From Muribaculaceae bacterium (GTDB taxonomy: Bacteria > Bacteroidota > Bacteroidia > Bacteroidales > Muribaculaceae): DNA of 40,655 nucleotides. The position numbers were made by a program, and so were the translations under genes. The stretch covers positions 1 through 40,655 of the forward strand of contig JAIDSM010000016.1 of assembly GCA_029061225.1 (NCBI GenBank). The letters are read 5' to 3'. Below the pieces are notes generated by a model that saw only the letters and a program-made list of their open reading frames with translations, did no database searches and had not been told where the DNA came from. Within the stretch, counting starts at the first letter, position 1. The number at the start of each line of letters is the position of its first letter. Below, in pieces: positions 16,311 to 26,699 of this stretch.

Positions 16311-18770
16311 ATGAAACTAAAATCAACAGTTCTATCATTTTTGATTGCACTCTCATCCTTGGTCGCAAATGCCGCTCAGGATCTCACTCTCTGGTATTCT
16401 GCACCTGCAGTGGCGTGGGTGGAAGCTCTTCCGATTGGTAACTCACGAATGGGTGCGATGATATTCGGAGGTGTCGATCGTGAAAGGATCCAGCTCAACG
16501 ACGAGACTTTCTGGGCCGGAAGTCCTCACAACAACAATAACCCGGAGGGTATCAAGCACCTGCAGGAAATAAGGCAGCTTATCTTCGACGGGAAGGAAAA
16601 GGAAGCAGAGCAGCTGATCAATCAGTATTACATGACTCCCCACCACGGCATGTCTTACCTTACCCTCGGCTCTCTGTACATTGACTTCAATCATACCGGC
16701 GACGCTACGGACTATCGGCGTCAGCTTGATATCGCGAATGCTGTGTCAGAGGTTGCATATAAGGTGGGTGATGTTTCATTCAAGCGCGAGACGATAGCAT
16801 CTCTTCCTGATGGCGTGATAATGATGAATATTTCTGCCGATAAGAGCAAGGCTCTTAATTTCTCTCTTGAATATGACACGCCCGAGGGTGGATCGGTCAA
16901 GGTAAACGGTAAAGGATTGGACGTTACTGTCCCCGGACGGGACCATGAAGGTATCCCTGCAGGACTCACTGCTAAATGTGGCATTCGCGTTAAGAGCAAC
17001 GGTAAGGTGTCAGCGAAAGACGGAAAGCTCGATGTCAAGGATGCTGACTATGCCGTAATATATATCGCTTCCGCTACCAACTATGTGAATTATCATGACA
17101 TAAGCGGCAATCCTGAAAAGACGGTCGACTCCATGTTGAAGAATGCCATGAAGCAGGATTTCAGCAAGTCTCTCGCGGCCCATACAGCAGCTTATAAGGA
17201 GCAGTTCGACAGGGTGTCGCTTACCCTTCCTTCTCTTGGCAGCTCCGATAAAGAGACTCACTTGCGCGTGGCCGACTTCAAGGATAACTATGACCCTTCT
17301 CTTCTCGCGCTCCTTTTTCAATATGGTCGCTATCTCCTGATTTCATCTTCTCAGCCCGGCGGACAGGCCGCCAACCTCCAGGGTGTATGGAATGAGTCGA
17401 ACCATGCTCCCTGGGACAGTAAGTACACCATCAATATAAATGCCGAGATGAACTATTGGCCGGCTGAGGTGACAAATCTTGCAGAGTGCCACGAGCCTCT
17501 TTTCGATCTCATTGAAGACCTGAGCCATACCGGGGCTGAAACAGCCAAGACTCTTTACGGAGCCGACGGATGGGTCGCTCATCACAACACCGACGCATGG
17601 CGCGTATGTGGTCCTGTGGATCAGGCGAGATACGGTATGTGGCCCAACGGCGGAGCATGGCTTGCCACTCACCTTTGGGATCATTATCTCTATACCGGCG
17701 ACAAGGAGTTCCTTAAGAAATACTATCCCGTCATCAAGGGTACCGCTGATTTCTATATGTCAGCGATGGTGGAGGATCCCCGCACCGGTTATCTGGTGAC
17801 CGCTCCTTCCATGTCACCTGAGCATGGTTATGGCAGCAGCTGGATCACTGCCGGATGTACTATGGACAATCAGATAGCTTTCGATGCCCTTAACAATACT
17901 TTGAGGTGCGCTGAGATCCTTGGCGAGGATGCCGAGTATATCGCACGTCTTCAGAATGCCATCTCAAGACTGCAGCCAATGAAGGTCGGCCGATACGGTC
18001 AGCTTCAGGAGTGGACCGTAGATGCCGATAATCCCAAAGACGATCACCGACATGTGTCGCATCTGTATGGACTCTACCCCTCAAACCAGATAACTCCCAA
18101 TTCTACACCTCATGCTTTTGCGGGCGCAAAGAACTCCCTTACGCAGCGTGGCGACAAGGCCACCGGATGGAGTATAGGATGGAAGCTCAATCTTTGGGCA
18201 AGACTCCTTGACGGAAATCATGCCGATAAGATTATCAATAATTTCGTCACTCTTCTTCCTGCCTCCCCTGGCATTGACTATTCCGGTGGCAACGACGGAA
18301 GGCTCTATCCCAATCTTTTCGACGCGCATCCACCGTTCCAGATCGACGGTAATTTCGGATTTACAGCCGGCATTGCCGAAATGCTGCTTCAAAGCCACGA
18401 CGGCGCAGTGCATCTTCTTCCGGCGATTCCTTCTTCATGGAGTGAAGGCTCTGTAAAAGGACTGAAGGCAAGAGGCAATTACACCGTGGATATGGAATGG
18501 AAAAACGGTCAGCTACTGGAGGCCGATATCCTTTCCAATATTGGAGGTACACTGAGGCTAAGATCATACGTCCCCCTTGAAGGCGAGGGCCTGATTGTGG
18601 CGGAAGGAAATACCCCTAACGCTCTGCTTACTCCGGTAAGACTGGCTGATGCTGAGGTAAGTGAAGAGACCATCGGAGAGCATCCGTTGCTTTTAAGGAC
18701 ATATGAGTATGATCTGGTGACGGCTCCCGGAGCGACCTATAAGGTCAGGAGAGCCGGAGCCTCCAGATAA
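16311..18770 (+). CDS. GH95 alpha-L-fucosidase / alpha-L-galactosidase
   Basis: The 819-residue protein has a signal peptide ending SSLVANA. The start [27 protein letters not shown] and [16 protein letters not shown] is diagnostic of GH95. The central (alpha/alpha)6 part contains [52 protein letters not shown] (candidate acid Glu) and [17 protein letters not shown] (candidate Asp activating the water). All the catalytic blocks I recall for the family are present. GH95 members cleave alpha-1,2-L-fucose, and xylan-locus members have been described as alpha-L-galactosidases; the second is the better fit here. It is likely periplasmic because lipobox and sorting tail are absent. A 60-bp gap with a tandem array separates it from GH43. 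Confidence 0.88.
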   Translation: MKLKSTVLSFLIALSSLVANAAQDLTLWYSAPAVAWVEALPIGNSRMGAMIFGGVDRERIQLNDETFWAGSPHNNNNPEGIKHLQEIRQLIFDGKEKEAEQLINQYYMTPHHGMSYLTLGSLYIDFNHTGDATDYRRQLDIANAVSEVAYKVGDVSFKRETIASLPDGVIMMNISADKSKALNFSLEYDTPEGGSVKVNGKGLDVTVPGRDHEGIPAGLTAKCGIRVKSNGKVSAKDGKLDVKDADYAVIYIASATNYVNYHDISGNPEKTVDSMLKNAMKQDFSKSLAAHTAAYKEQFDRVSLTLPSLGSSDKETHLRVADFKDNYDPSLLALLFQYGRYLLISSSQPGGQAANLQGVWNESNHAPWDSKYTININAEMNYWPAEVTNLAECHEPLFDLIEDLSHTGAETAKTLYGADGWVAHHNTDAWRVCGPVDQARYGMWPNGGAWLATHLWDHYLYTGDKEFLKKYYPVIKGTADFYMSAMVEDPRTGYLVTAPSMSPEHGYGSSWITAGCTMDNQIAFDALNNTLRCAEILGEDAEYIARLQNAISRLQPMKVGRYGQLQEWTVDADNPKDDHRHVSHLYGLYPSNQITPNSTPHAFAGAKNSLTQRGDKATGWSIGWKLNLWARLLDGNHADKIINNFVTLLPASPGIDYSGGNDGRLYPNLFDAHPPFQIDGNFGFTAGIAEMLLQSHDGAVHLLPAIPSSWSEGSVKGLKARGNYTVDMEWKNGQLLEADILSNIGGTLRLRSYVPLEGEGLIVAEGNTPNALLTPVRLADAEVSEETIGEHPLLLRTYEYDLVTAPGATYKVRRAGASR

Positions 18771-18779
18771 TGCCTTCCG

Positions 18780-18816
18780 CTCACACGCTCACACGCCCTA
18801 CGCATAACGCATAACG
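18780..18816. repeat. 7/8-nt tandem array ending each unit in ACG
   Basis: Units read CTCACACG twice (8 nt), then CCCTACG, CATAACG, CATAACG (7 nt). It fills the GH95-GH43 gap. Confidence 0.7.
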
Positions 18817-18830
18817 CAAAAAACAATATC

Positions 18831-20177
18831 ATGAACATAAACACAAAATTTACAAATCGAAGAATGTTGACGGCTCTTATTGGAGCTGTTGCATTCAGTG
18901 TAAACGCCCAGAATCCTATATCTCAGACTGAGTTTACGGCAGATCCGGCTCCTCTTGTGGTAGGGGATACGCTTTATCTTTATACCGGCCATGATGAATG
19001 GGAGGCTACTCCGAATCAATTCGTCATGAAGGATTATCTGTGCTTCACTACTACCGATATGGTCAACTGGACACATCATGCTCCGATTTTCAACATTTCC
19101 CTTTTCGGAGAAAATGAGAATGCCAATGCGTCGCAGATGGCTTACCGGAATGGTAAATATTATTTCTATCCGTCTACGAGCGGAGTGCCGGTTCTGGTTT
19201 CGGATTCTCCTTATGGTCCGTTTGTCAATCCTCTTGGTGGAAAGAAGCAGCTGACCTATGCCGAAGACACAAATTATAGCGGACATGGCTGGGAGGATAT
19301 AGATCCCACTGTATTTATCGATGATGACGGTCAGGCCTACCTCTATTGGGGCAACAACGCCCTCTACGCCGTAAAGCTTAATGAGGATATGATCAGCTAT
19401 GACGGTGATATACATGTGTTCGAAATCAAGGATAAGGACGCTTTCGGCCCGGACTACGAGGAAGCTCCGTGGCTGACTAAGCGAGGAGATAAATATTATC
19501 TTGCATATGCTTCTTTCTGCCCCGAGGCTACAGACTGGGCTTGGGCGGATTCTCCGCTCGGCCCTTGGAAATACGGTGGCCAGATCATGCGCGCTTTCGA
19601 GCATGGAGGAATGGGCAACCATACCGGTATGTGTGAATATAAGGGACAGTGGTATTTCTTCTATATGGATGAAGGCCTCCCTGAGGCTCATAGCCGCAGG
19701 CGCACCGCAAGTGTCGTTCCCTTTGATTTCAATGAAGACGGATCGATTCCCTATATCCACCATGACAAGCGCGGTGTCCTGAAGAGTGTCAATCCTCTTG
19801 ATCCTTATGTGCGTCAGCAAGGTGAGACTATTGCCTGGGAAGAAGGTATCGGAATAGGTTACGACAATATATATACTGTGTTTGTAAAGGATGTGGATCC
19901 CGGAGATTACATCAAGGTTCGTGAAGTCAATTTCGGCGATGGCGCAAAAAAATTTGAAGCACGTGTCCGTAAGGGCAAGCCGGGATCTAAGATTGAGGTT
20001 CGGCTTGACGCGCCTAACGGTGAGCTTCTTGGTGTTCTTGATGCAGCCTCGGGCAATGACTGGACTGACAGATCAATGAAAATAAAGAGTCGGGATGGTA
20101 TTCATGACCTTTATTTTGTGTTTGACGGCGATGGTTCCGATCTTCTTCAGTTTGATTCCTGGAAATTCGTGAAGTGA
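18831..20177 (+). CDS. GH43-family arabinosidase/xylosidase with C-terminal CBM6 (first tandem copy)
   Basis: The 448-residue protein has a signal peptide ending VNAQ. The five-bladed propeller shows the three GH43 acids: Asp38 in TADPAPLV (base), Asp158 in DIDPTVFIDDDG (pKa modulator) and Glu211 in YEEAPWL (acid). Residues about 325-448 form a CBM6-like sandwich: GETIAWEEGIGIGYDNIY, PGDYIKVREVNFG, and the closing FDSWKF. It is closely related to the next gene, about 90% identical through the central propeller by eye. Likely reactions are removal of alpha-L-arabinofuranose or beta-xylose from xylan-derived oligosaccharides; subfamily was not determined. It lies 13 bp before its paralogue, in an apparent GH43-GH43-GH127 operon. 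Probably periplasmic. Confidence 0.85.
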   Translation: MNINTKFTNRRMLTALIGAVAFSVNAQNPISQTEFTADPAPLVVGDTLYLYTGHDEWEATPNQFVMKDYLCFTTTDMVNWTHHAPIFNISLFGENENANASQMAYRNGKYYFYPSTSGVPVLVSDSPYGPFVNPLGGKKQLTYAEDTNYSGHGWEDIDPTVFIDDDGQAYLYWGNNALYAVKLNEDMISYDGDIHVFEIKDKDAFGPDYEEAPWLTKRGDKYYLAYASFCPEATDWAWADSPLGPWKYGGQIMRAFEHGGMGNHTGMCEYKGQWYFFYMDEGLPEAHSRRRTASVVPFDFNEDGSIPYIHHDKRGVLKSVNPLDPYVRQQGETIAWEEGIGIGYDNIYTVFVKDVDPGDYIKVREVNFGDGAKKFEARVRKGKPGSKIEVRLDAPNGELLGVLDAASGNDWTDRSMKIKSRDGIHDLYFVFDGDGSDLLQFDSWKFVK

Positions 20178-20190
20178 TTTATCCATAAAT

Positions 20191-21552
20191 ATGCGACTCA
20201 TTATGAAACTGTTTAAGTGTAAGGTAAATGTTGCGATTGCTGCAGTCTCTGTATTGACGATGGCCTCGGGACAGCTGTTTGCTCAGAACCCTATATGCCA
20301 GACACACTTCACTCCGGATCCCGCTCCGGTCGTAGTAGGTGATACCCTTTATCTATATACCGGATGTGACGACATTTCTGCTGATCCCGATAATTTCGTG
20401 ATGCGTGAATATCTCTGTTTCACTACCACGGATATGGTCAACTGGACTCATCATGCCCCCGTATTCAACAACGAAGGTTTCGGTACGAAAGATTGTGCTT
20501 ATGCCGCGCAGATGGCATACCGCGATGGTAAATGGTATTATTATACATCTACGTTCGGTATCCCGGTTCTCGTCTCGGATTCTCCCTACGGTCCTTTCAC
20601 CAACCCTCTCGGAGGAAGGAATTTCCTCATCAAGTCGGAAGATACCAACTACAGCGGCCATGGCTGGGAAGACATTGACCCGACGGTGCTCATTGACGAT
20701 GACGGACAGGCTTATATGTATTGGGGCAACAATGCACTCTATGCCGTTAAACTGAACGACGATATGATTAGCTACGACGGAGATATTAAGGTGTTCGAGA
20801 TCAAGGATAAGGATGCTTTTGGTCCTGACTACGAGGAGGCTCCCTGGCTCGCTAAGCGTGGCGATAAATATTATCTCGCTTATGCATCTTTCTGTCCCGA
20901 GGCTACTGATTGGGCTTGGTCGGATTCTCCCTTAGGCCCATGGAAATATGGCGGACAGCTGATGCGTGCTTTTGAGCATGGAGGCATGGGCAACCATACC
21001 GGTATGTGCGAGTATAAAGGGCAGTGGTATTTCTTCTATATGGATGAAGGTCTTCAGAATGCTCACAGCAAGCGTCGCACTACAAGCGTGATTCCATTTG
21101 AGTTCAATGAAGACGGTTCTCTACCTTATATGCATCATGATAAGAGGGGAGTGCTTAAAAGCGTCGATCCTCTCAATCCCTTCATTCGTCAGCAGGGTGA
21201 GACCATCGCCTGGGAAGAGGGTATAGGTATCGGCTACGACGATATCTACTGCGTGTATGTCAATGATGTGGATCCCGGCGACTACATAAAGGTGCGCGAA
21301 GTCAATTTTGGTAAGGGAGCAAAAGACTTTACAGCGCGTGTGCGCAACGGCAAACCCGGTTCTAAGATAGAGGTTCGCCTTGACGCTCCCAACGGAGAGT
21401 TGATTGCTACGCTCGACGCTTCTTCCGGCTCTGAATGGAAGGAAAAAAAGGCGAAGACCATAAAGAGGGATGGCATTCACGACCTTTACTTCGTGTTTGA
21501 AGGAGGCGGTAATGACCTCCTTCAGTTTGATTCTTGGAAATTTAATCAATGA
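20191..21552 (+). CDS. GH43-family arabinosidase/xylosidase with C-terminal CBM6 (second tandem copy)
   Basis: The 453-residue paralogue of the preceding gene keeps all three acids (TPDPAPVVV, DIDPTVLIDDDG, YEEAPWL) and the CBM6-like C-terminus ending FDSWKF. It differs most in the N-terminal blade and the loop around residues 55-125: GCDDISADPDNF instead of GHDEWEATPNQF, and NNEGFGTKDCAYAAQ instead of NISLFGENENANASQ. Those loops line the active-site pocket in the family, so altered linkage preference is possible. The start could also be the ATG at 20203 (MKLFKCKV...), which leaves a cleaner signal peptide; the first ATG is only 12 bp upstream. Its stop overlaps the next start (ATGA at 21549-21552), indicating translational coupling to GH127. 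Confidence 0.85.
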   Translation: MRLIMKLFKCKVNVAIAAVSVLTMASGQLFAQNPICQTHFTPDPAPVVVGDTLYLYTGCDDISADPDNFVMREYLCFTTTDMVNWTHHAPVFNNEGFGTKDCAYAAQMAYRDGKWYYYTSTFGIPVLVSDSPYGPFTNPLGGRNFLIKSEDTNYSGHGWEDIDPTVLIDDDGQAYMYWGNNALYAVKLNDDMISYDGDIKVFEIKDKDAFGPDYEEAPWLAKRGDKYYLAYASFCPEATDWAWSDSPLGPWKYGGQLMRAFEHGGMGNHTGMCEYKGQWYFFYMDEGLQNAHSKRRTTSVIPFEFNEDGSLPYMHHDKRGVLKSVDPLNPFIRQQGETIAWEEGIGIGYDDIYCVYVNDVDPGDYIKVREVNFGKGAKDFTARVRNGKPGSKIEVRLDAPNGELIATLDASSGSEWKEKKAKTIKRDGIHDLYFVFEGGGNDLLQFDSWKFNQ

Positions 21553-23927
21553 AGACAATGAAAAATATTAAGAAACTTATTTTGGGTCTGGCTGCGATGG
21601 CGGTGCCGTTCTGTGCGTTGTCTCAGTCAGTGCTCTACGGCAATGAGTTCCCGCTTCAGGATGTCAAGCTCCTTGACAGTCCTTTCAAGCATGCCATGGA
21701 CCTGAATGTAGAGACCCTTCTTAGCTACGATACCGATCGTCTGCTCGCTCCTTATTTCAAGGAAGCAGGTCTCGACCCTAAAGGTGAGGATTTCACCAAC
21801 TGGGCTGGTCTTGACGGTCATGTGGGAGGACATTATATAACTGCCCTCGCCATACATTACGCTGCTACAGGCGACCAACGCCTGAAGGATCGCCTCGACT
21901 ACGTCATTTCCCAGCTCGCTCTTTGTGCGGCTGCGCGTAATGACGGCTATATAGGAGGCGTCCCGAACGGTGATGTCCTATGGGAAGAAATCCGTAAGGG
22001 TAACGGCGGTAAAGTCTGGGATTACTGGGTGCCCTGGTACAATGTCCACAAGATGTATGCAGGTCTACGCGATGCCTGGGTCTACACAGGGTCGAAACCT
22101 GCCCTCAACATGTTCCTTAACCTCTGTGACTGGGGGGCCGACCTTATCTCGAATCTTTCCGACGAGCAGATGGAAGGCATGCTCGGTAACGAGTTCGGCG
22201 GTATGAACGAGGTGTTTGCCGATGCCTACGCCATCACTGGCAACGAGAAGTATCTTAATGCGGCTAAACGCTTCACCCATCATGCTCTTTACGACAACCT
22301 TCACAACGGAGTGGACAGGCTCGACAATATGCATGCCAACACTCAGGTGCCCAAAGTAGTAGGCTATCAGCGAGTGTCGGAAGTGTCAGGCGACGAGGAG
22401 TATCATAAGACCGCTGATTTCTTCTGGGATACAGTTGTCAACAACCGTTCTCTGTCGTTTGGCGGCAACAGCCGTCGCGAACACTTTGCATCTGCTGCCG
22501 ACGCTAAGAGTTACGTGGATGATCGCGAGGGTCCGGAGTCATGCAACACCAACAATATGCTGAAGCTGACGGAAGGTCTGTTCCGCATGAATCCTGATGC
22601 ACGCTATGCAGACTTTTACGAGCGAGCTCTCTACAACCATATACTGTCGACCCAGCATCCCGAGCATGGCGGATATGTATATTTTACTCCGGCGCGTCCG
22701 GGACATTACCGTGTATATTCTCAACCCAACAGTGCGATGTGGTGCTGTGTAGGTACTGGTATGGAGAATCATGGCAAATACGGACAGTTCATCTATACTC
22801 ACGCCGGCGATTCCCTTTGGGTGAACCTCTTCATCCCGTCTGAACTGGACTGGAAGCAGGAAGGAGTTAAGATAACTCAGACCAACAATTACCCTGTGGA
22901 GCAATCTACAAAGCTTACCATCAGCACTGATTCTCCCAAGTCTTTTGTTCTTAATCTCCGTCACCCCGGATGGTGTGAGAATCCGGTAGTCAAGGTCAAC
23001 GGAAAGATCTTTAAGGTGAAATCCACTCCTGAAAGTTATATTTCACTTTACCGTGAATGGAAAAACGGAGATGTGGTCGAGATGTCGCTCCCGATGCAGA
23101 TGCGTGTGGAGGAGCTAAACTATCTTCCTAATTATGTCAGCGTTATGTACGGCCCGATAGTTCTTGCCGCGCGTCTTAAGACCGATGTGCCTATGCCCGG
23201 TCTTGTAGCAGGCGACCATCGTTGGGGACATATCGCCGGCGGTCCGCTCGTATCTGTTTTCGATACACCTCTGCTTATTGGTGACCGCAAAGCGATTGTA
23301 AAGAAACTCAATGCCTTGAAACCTACCGCTGCCGGCTCTATGACATTTGACGCTACAGGTATCTTCGAAAACGGAGGTAAGGAAGTTATCCTCGAACCCT
23401 TCAATGGCGTTCACGATTCCCGCTATACCCTCTATTTCCTTTCCATGACTCCGAAGGAATATACTGCCTACCAGCAGAAGGCAAGAAAGGACGAAGAGAT
23501 GCGTCTGGCTCTTGACGCTCGCACCGTCGACGCAGTCAACACCGGAGAGCAGCAGCCCGAGGCCGACCATCAGATGAAATCGCGTAATTCAGGAAGCGGC
23601 AATTATAATGGTGAGCCTTGGCGTGACGCTTCCAATGGAGGTTTCTTTGCCTATGACATGAATACCGGTGATCGCGAAGACTTGACTCTCCGCGTTCGTT
23701 ACTGGGGAAATGAGAACGGAGTAGGGCAGATGACTATTCTTATTGACGATACGCCTCTTGCCAAAGTCGACAACTCCGGAAAGTGGAATAAGAATGAATT
23801 TGTCGACGAGGAGTATGTGGTGCCGGCAGAGCTTGTCAAAGGTAAGAAGACTGTCAATGTCAAGTTCCAGACCGATAAAGGCCAGTCATCCGGCGGCGTC
23901 TACCACGTCCGCCTCCTCCATCCCTGA
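21549..23927 (+). CDS. GH127/GH146 beta-L-arabinofuranosidase
   Basis: The 792-residue protein has a signal peptide ending ALSQ. The (alpha/alpha)6 barrel carries WAGLDGHVGGHYITALA, NVHKMYAGLRDAW and FGGMNEVFADAYAITG. Glu330 and Cys332 (GPESCNTNNMLKL) and Cys399-Cys400 (MWCCVGTGMENH) match the zinc-binding Glu and cysteines of this family, one cysteine being the nucleophile. The C-terminal part after about 660 is a DUF6805-like beta-sandwich ending VYHVRLL. The family releases beta-L-arabinofuranose; the linkage target in a xylan-type locus is uncertain and might instead be arabinan or glycoprotein arabinosides. It overlaps the upstream GH43 by 4 bp and ends the operon at a strong hairpin. 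The length suits GH146 slightly better than GH127, a weak inference. Confidence 0.85.
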   Translation: MKTMKNIKKLILGLAAMAVPFCALSQSVLYGNEFPLQDVKLLDSPFKHAMDLNVETLLSYDTDRLLAPYFKEAGLDPKGEDFTNWAGLDGHVGGHYITALAIHYAATGDQRLKDRLDYVISQLALCAAARNDGYIGGVPNGDVLWEEIRKGNGGKVWDYWVPWYNVHKMYAGLRDAWVYTGSKPALNMFLNLCDWGADLISNLSDEQMEGMLGNEFGGMNEVFADAYAITGNEKYLNAAKRFTHHALYDNLHNGVDRLDNMHANTQVPKVVGYQRVSEVSGDEEYHKTADFFWDTVVNNRSLSFGGNSRREHFASAADAKSYVDDREGPESCNTNNMLKLTEGLFRMNPDARYADFYERALYNHILSTQHPEHGGYVYFTPARPGHYRVYSQPNSAMWCCVGTGMENHGKYGQFIYTHAGDSLWVNLFIPSELDWKQEGVKITQTNNYPVEQSTKLTISTDSPKSFVLNLRHPGWCENPVVKVNGKIFKVKSTPESYISLYREWKNGDVVEMSLPMQMRVEELNYLPNYVSVMYGPIVLAARLKTDVPMPGLVAGDHRWGHIAGGPLVSVFDTPLLIGDRKAIVKKLNALKPTAAGSMTFDATGIFENGGKEVILEPFNGVHDSRYTLYFLSMTPKEYTAYQQKARKDEEMRLALDARTVDAVNTGEQQPEADHQMKSRNSGSGNYNGEPWRDASNGGFFAYDMNTGDREDLTLRVRYWGNENGVGQMTILIDDTPLAKVDNSGKWNKNEFVDEEYVVPAELVKGKKTVNVKFQTDKGQSSGGVYHVRLLHP

Positions 23928-23960
23928 AATATTACAATATCAATTGATTGTTAAATGCTT

Positions 23961-23995
23961 GCGGAAGTTATCTACATCTTGTAGATAACTTCCGC
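23961..23995. terminator. Strong hairpin closing the GH43-GH43-GH127 operon
   Basis: Perfect 15-bp arms 23961-23975 (GCGGAAGTTATCTAC) and 23981-23995 flank ATCTT, 34 bp after the GH127 stop. It has no long T-run, but the position between convergent genes suits a terminator for both directions. Confidence 0.65.
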
Positions 23996-24044
23996 AACTC
24001 ATTAACATTAACCATATTATACGATTCTTTCCCCAAATATCCCC

Positions 24045-24114
24045 TTGATCCTTAACCCTTAACTCTTAACTCTTAACCCTTAACTCTTCACTCTTCACTC
24101 TTCACTCTTCACTT
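24045..24114. repeat. Heptanucleotide tandem array, 10 units of TTMACYC type
   Basis: Ten 7-mers in register: TTGATCC, TTAACCC, TTAACTC twice, TTAACCC, TTAACTC, TTCACTC three times and TTCACTT. The last unit overlaps the stop codon of the minus-strand receptor gene (24113-24115). Confidence 0.9.
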
Positions 24115-26551
24115 AATTCTTCCTATTCTCCACATCATCGTTGCTTATCGATTTGTTGGTCTTCTTTACTGAAGCGTTGAGCGATCCGAAACGATAGCTT
24201 ACTGAGATATTGAAGTTGTTGGCGCTGTTGTAACTGTAGGATCTGGTGTAACCGGTGTATCCTGAATTTCTTGGTTCGCTTTCATACAGGCGTACGCTAT
24301 GTCCGAAAGGATTCCGGATGCCCAGAGAGACACTTAGCCGCTTTTCTTTCAGGAATGACTTCTGAAGGTCAAGACCATAATCTATCTGGTCTGAGAAAGG
24401 TGTTTTGTTGATACTATATAGGTCTGGAGTGGATTGGTAAGCGCTGACATATCCTGTCAAGGCGAGATCCCACGGAAGCTGCTGCCGGACTCTGAGGAAC
24501 GCGTATCCTCCCCAGCCGTGGCTCGATAAGTCAAGAGAGGAATTGGAGCGGTGCGCATAGTTGACGTTTGCGTTCAGCATGAATGATGTCTTGCTCCATG
24601 GAGTATAGTTCATCCATAAAGCGATGTTAAACCACTTGTTGTGTCCGGCGTTGGCATATCCTGACTTGATTATGTCGCCCTCCTGAAGTTCCTGTACTGA
24701 GATGACGGCATTGTTCATAAAACTGTATGAAGTGCCGAAATCAAGGCTGAATTTCCTGCCTATGAGGTTATAGTTTAGGTTGATCGACTGGTGTCGGGAT
24801 GATCCGAGATCCGGATTGCCCGACGAGATTGATGTCGGCGTCTCCACTACCGCAGGGTTAAGCTGGCTGATGCCGGGGCGGTTGATGCGGGTGGAGTAGG
24901 AGAGCTTCAGTGTGTTGGCGTCATTGAGGTCGTATGATATCGCAGCGTTGGGTACCCAGTCGTTGAGGTTGCTGCTGAAGGGATCATTACTGCCGTCGCG
25001 ATACTTTGCCGCCAGTCTCGAATATTCATATCTGAGGCCTGCGCGCGCTCCGAACTTCTTCAATTTCAGACGGTAGTCTAAATAGACGGCAAACACCTGC
25101 GTGTTGTGTGTGAAGTCGGAGTGAAGCTCCTGAGCCCCGAAATAATCCTGGTCGTTGATAGAGTGGTTATTTCGGTTGATGTATTTCAATCCTACGTCAA
25201 ATTTATTGATGTCGTTGATCGGACGTGTCCAGTCAAACTGTCCGGTATGCTCTATGAAGTCGAGTGTGAAGTCGTTAGACGTTCCTGTATAGTCTACCGG
25301 CATGTTAAGCTCGTCCTCGTATTCGTTCATGCTGTGTTGCCGTTGGTTTGTAGAGGAGATCCGGTACGACAGCGTAAGAGTCTCTCCTTTCTTCCTTGTG
25401 GATCTCTGATAGTTGAGGCTTCCGTCGATGTCGAAATAGCGGTTTGGATCCGACCGGTAGTTGTTGCCGTACGAATATATAAGATTCCCGCTTCCGCTTC
25501 TCATGGAGTTTATGCCTGTTGAGTTGCTTTTTAGTGAATAGATATAACCGTTAAATTCAGTTGAGACAAGGTTTAGGGTGTCCGGTTCGTAGCTTCCCTC
25601 TATTCCGAAATAGCCTAAATTTCCGTGGCTTGTTCCGGTGCTCTCCGAGTGGAGCTCGTTGCCGGAATCCTCATACTTCGTGAGCGATTCCGACTTGTGT
25701 CGGTAGCTTTTGCGCGATAATCGGTTGTAGCCTCCGTAGAAAGAGAGATTAACCTTGTCGATCTGTGTCTGCAGCCATGTGCTGGCATTCGGGGCATCAT
25801 CGGTTTTGCTGTAGGAGACCCTTACGTTTCCCATCACTCCTTTTATCACGGTGTTCTCAAGGGTCACGATGTTGAGGATGGCGGTCGTACCTTCGGCATC
25901 CTCTCTGGCTCCGGGGTCTGTGATCACTTCTATCCTCTTGATCATGGAGGCCGGAAGGGCCTTGAATATATCTTTAGCGTTGCGCGAGAAGGAATTGTTG
26001 GGGCGTCCGTTTTTATATACCTTGAAGTCGGTCGAGCCCTTTATCTTTATCGTTCCGTCCGGATCGACGCTGACGAGAGGCACCTTTTTCAGTATTTCAT
26101 CAAGCTGCGATGTCTTGGATTCTTCATCGGCCTGTACATCGTAGCCTATGCGGTCTATTTCCTTGACTACGAGTGGACGCTGCGCTGTGACCGTCACCTC
26201 CTGCAGCATACTGGAGACTACAGTCGTCACCAAGGTCCCGAGGTCAACGGTAGGATATTCCTTGTCCACTGCAATATTTCGGTTGATATCCTGTTTCCCG
26301 AACGAGAGAATATTGACGCGGTAGCTTCCGGCTTCGGGAAGCTTGATGTTGAAAGTACCGTTTTCATCGGCAGTGCCTGATACTTTGGGTTTTATGGTGT
26401 CGGGAAACTGATATATCCTGAGTGTGGCGAAACTCTCCGGCTCTCCTACGGAATCTCGTACACATCCCTTCACGCTGAGTGTCTGGGCGTAGGCAGATGA
26501 TGCGAAAGCAATGGCGATAATCGCAATTATTCCCTTGAAAAATGTTGTCAT
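24113..26551 (-). CDS. TonB-dependent receptor, outer-membrane beta-barrel family (not SusC)
   Basis: The 812-residue protein has a signal peptide ending SSAYA. Residues about 23-100 form a carboxypeptidase-regulatory-like domain (VKGCVRDSVGEPESFATLRI... to VTTVVSSMLQEVTVTAQRP). A plug domain follows (GYDVQADEESKTSQLDEILKKVPLVSVDPDGTIKIKG, DPGAREDAEGTTAILNIVT). From about 235 to the end there are alternating amphipathic strands typical of the OMP beta-barrel family. At about 800 residues it is shorter than SusC, has no SusD neighbour and lacks the SusC plug style (ASSTAIYGARG). It could take up a metal complex, peptide or small ligand; the substrate is not readable. It faces GH127 tail to tail and is separated from the porin gene by 205 bp. 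Confidence 0.8.
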   Translation of the reverse strand: MTTFFKGIIAIIAIAFASSAYAQTLSVKGCVRDSVGEPESFATLRIYQFPDTIKPKVSGTADENGTFNIKLPEAGSYRVNILSFGKQDINRNIAVDKEYPTVDLGTLVTTVVSSMLQEVTVTAQRPLVVKEIDRIGYDVQADEESKTSQLDEILKKVPLVSVDPDGTIKIKGSTDFKVYKNGRPNNSFSRNAKDIFKALPASMIKRIEVITDPGAREDAEGTTAILNIVTLENTVIKGVMGNVRVSYSKTDDAPNASTWLQTQIDKVNLSFYGGYNRLSRKSYRHKSESLTKYEDSGNELHSESTGTSHGNLGYFGIEGSYEPDTLNLVSTEFNGYIYSLKSNSTGINSMRSGSGNLIYSYGNNYRSDPNRYFDIDGSLNYQRSTRKKGETLTLSYRISSTNQRQHSMNEYEDELNMPVDYTGTSNDFTLDFIEHTGQFDWTRPINDINKFDVGLKYINRNNHSINDQDYFGAQELHSDFTHNTQVFAVYLDYRLKLKKFGARAGLRYEYSRLAAKYRDGSNDPFSSNLNDWVPNAAISYDLNDANTLKLSYSTRINRPGISQLNPAVVETPTSISSGNPDLGSSRHQSINLNYNLIGRKFSLDFGTSYSFMNNAVISVQELQEGDIIKSGYANAGHNKWFNIALWMNYTPWSKTSFMLNANVNYAHRSNSSLDLSSHGWGGYAFLRVRQQLPWDLALTGYVSAYQSTPDLYSINKTPFSDQIDYGLDLQKSFLKEKRLSVSLGIRNPFGHSVRLYESEPRNSGYTGYTRSYSYNSANNFNISVSYRFGSLNASVKKTNKSISNDDVENRKN

Positions 26552-26699
26552 GTCGTCTTGGGTCGTTAGATATAATATGGTGTTTTTAATAAAGACGCAC
26601 TAAAGTGACTAATATTACCGATTTTCTGCGACATTAATCTTTTTTAACAAAAAAAGACATGCTCATTTATCTCTCAGTCTCCTTGTTTAAAACGCAATA

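Noticed and set aside
24045-24114. Possible CRISPR array
   Set aside because: Units are 7 nt with no spacers; this is a simple tandem repeat.
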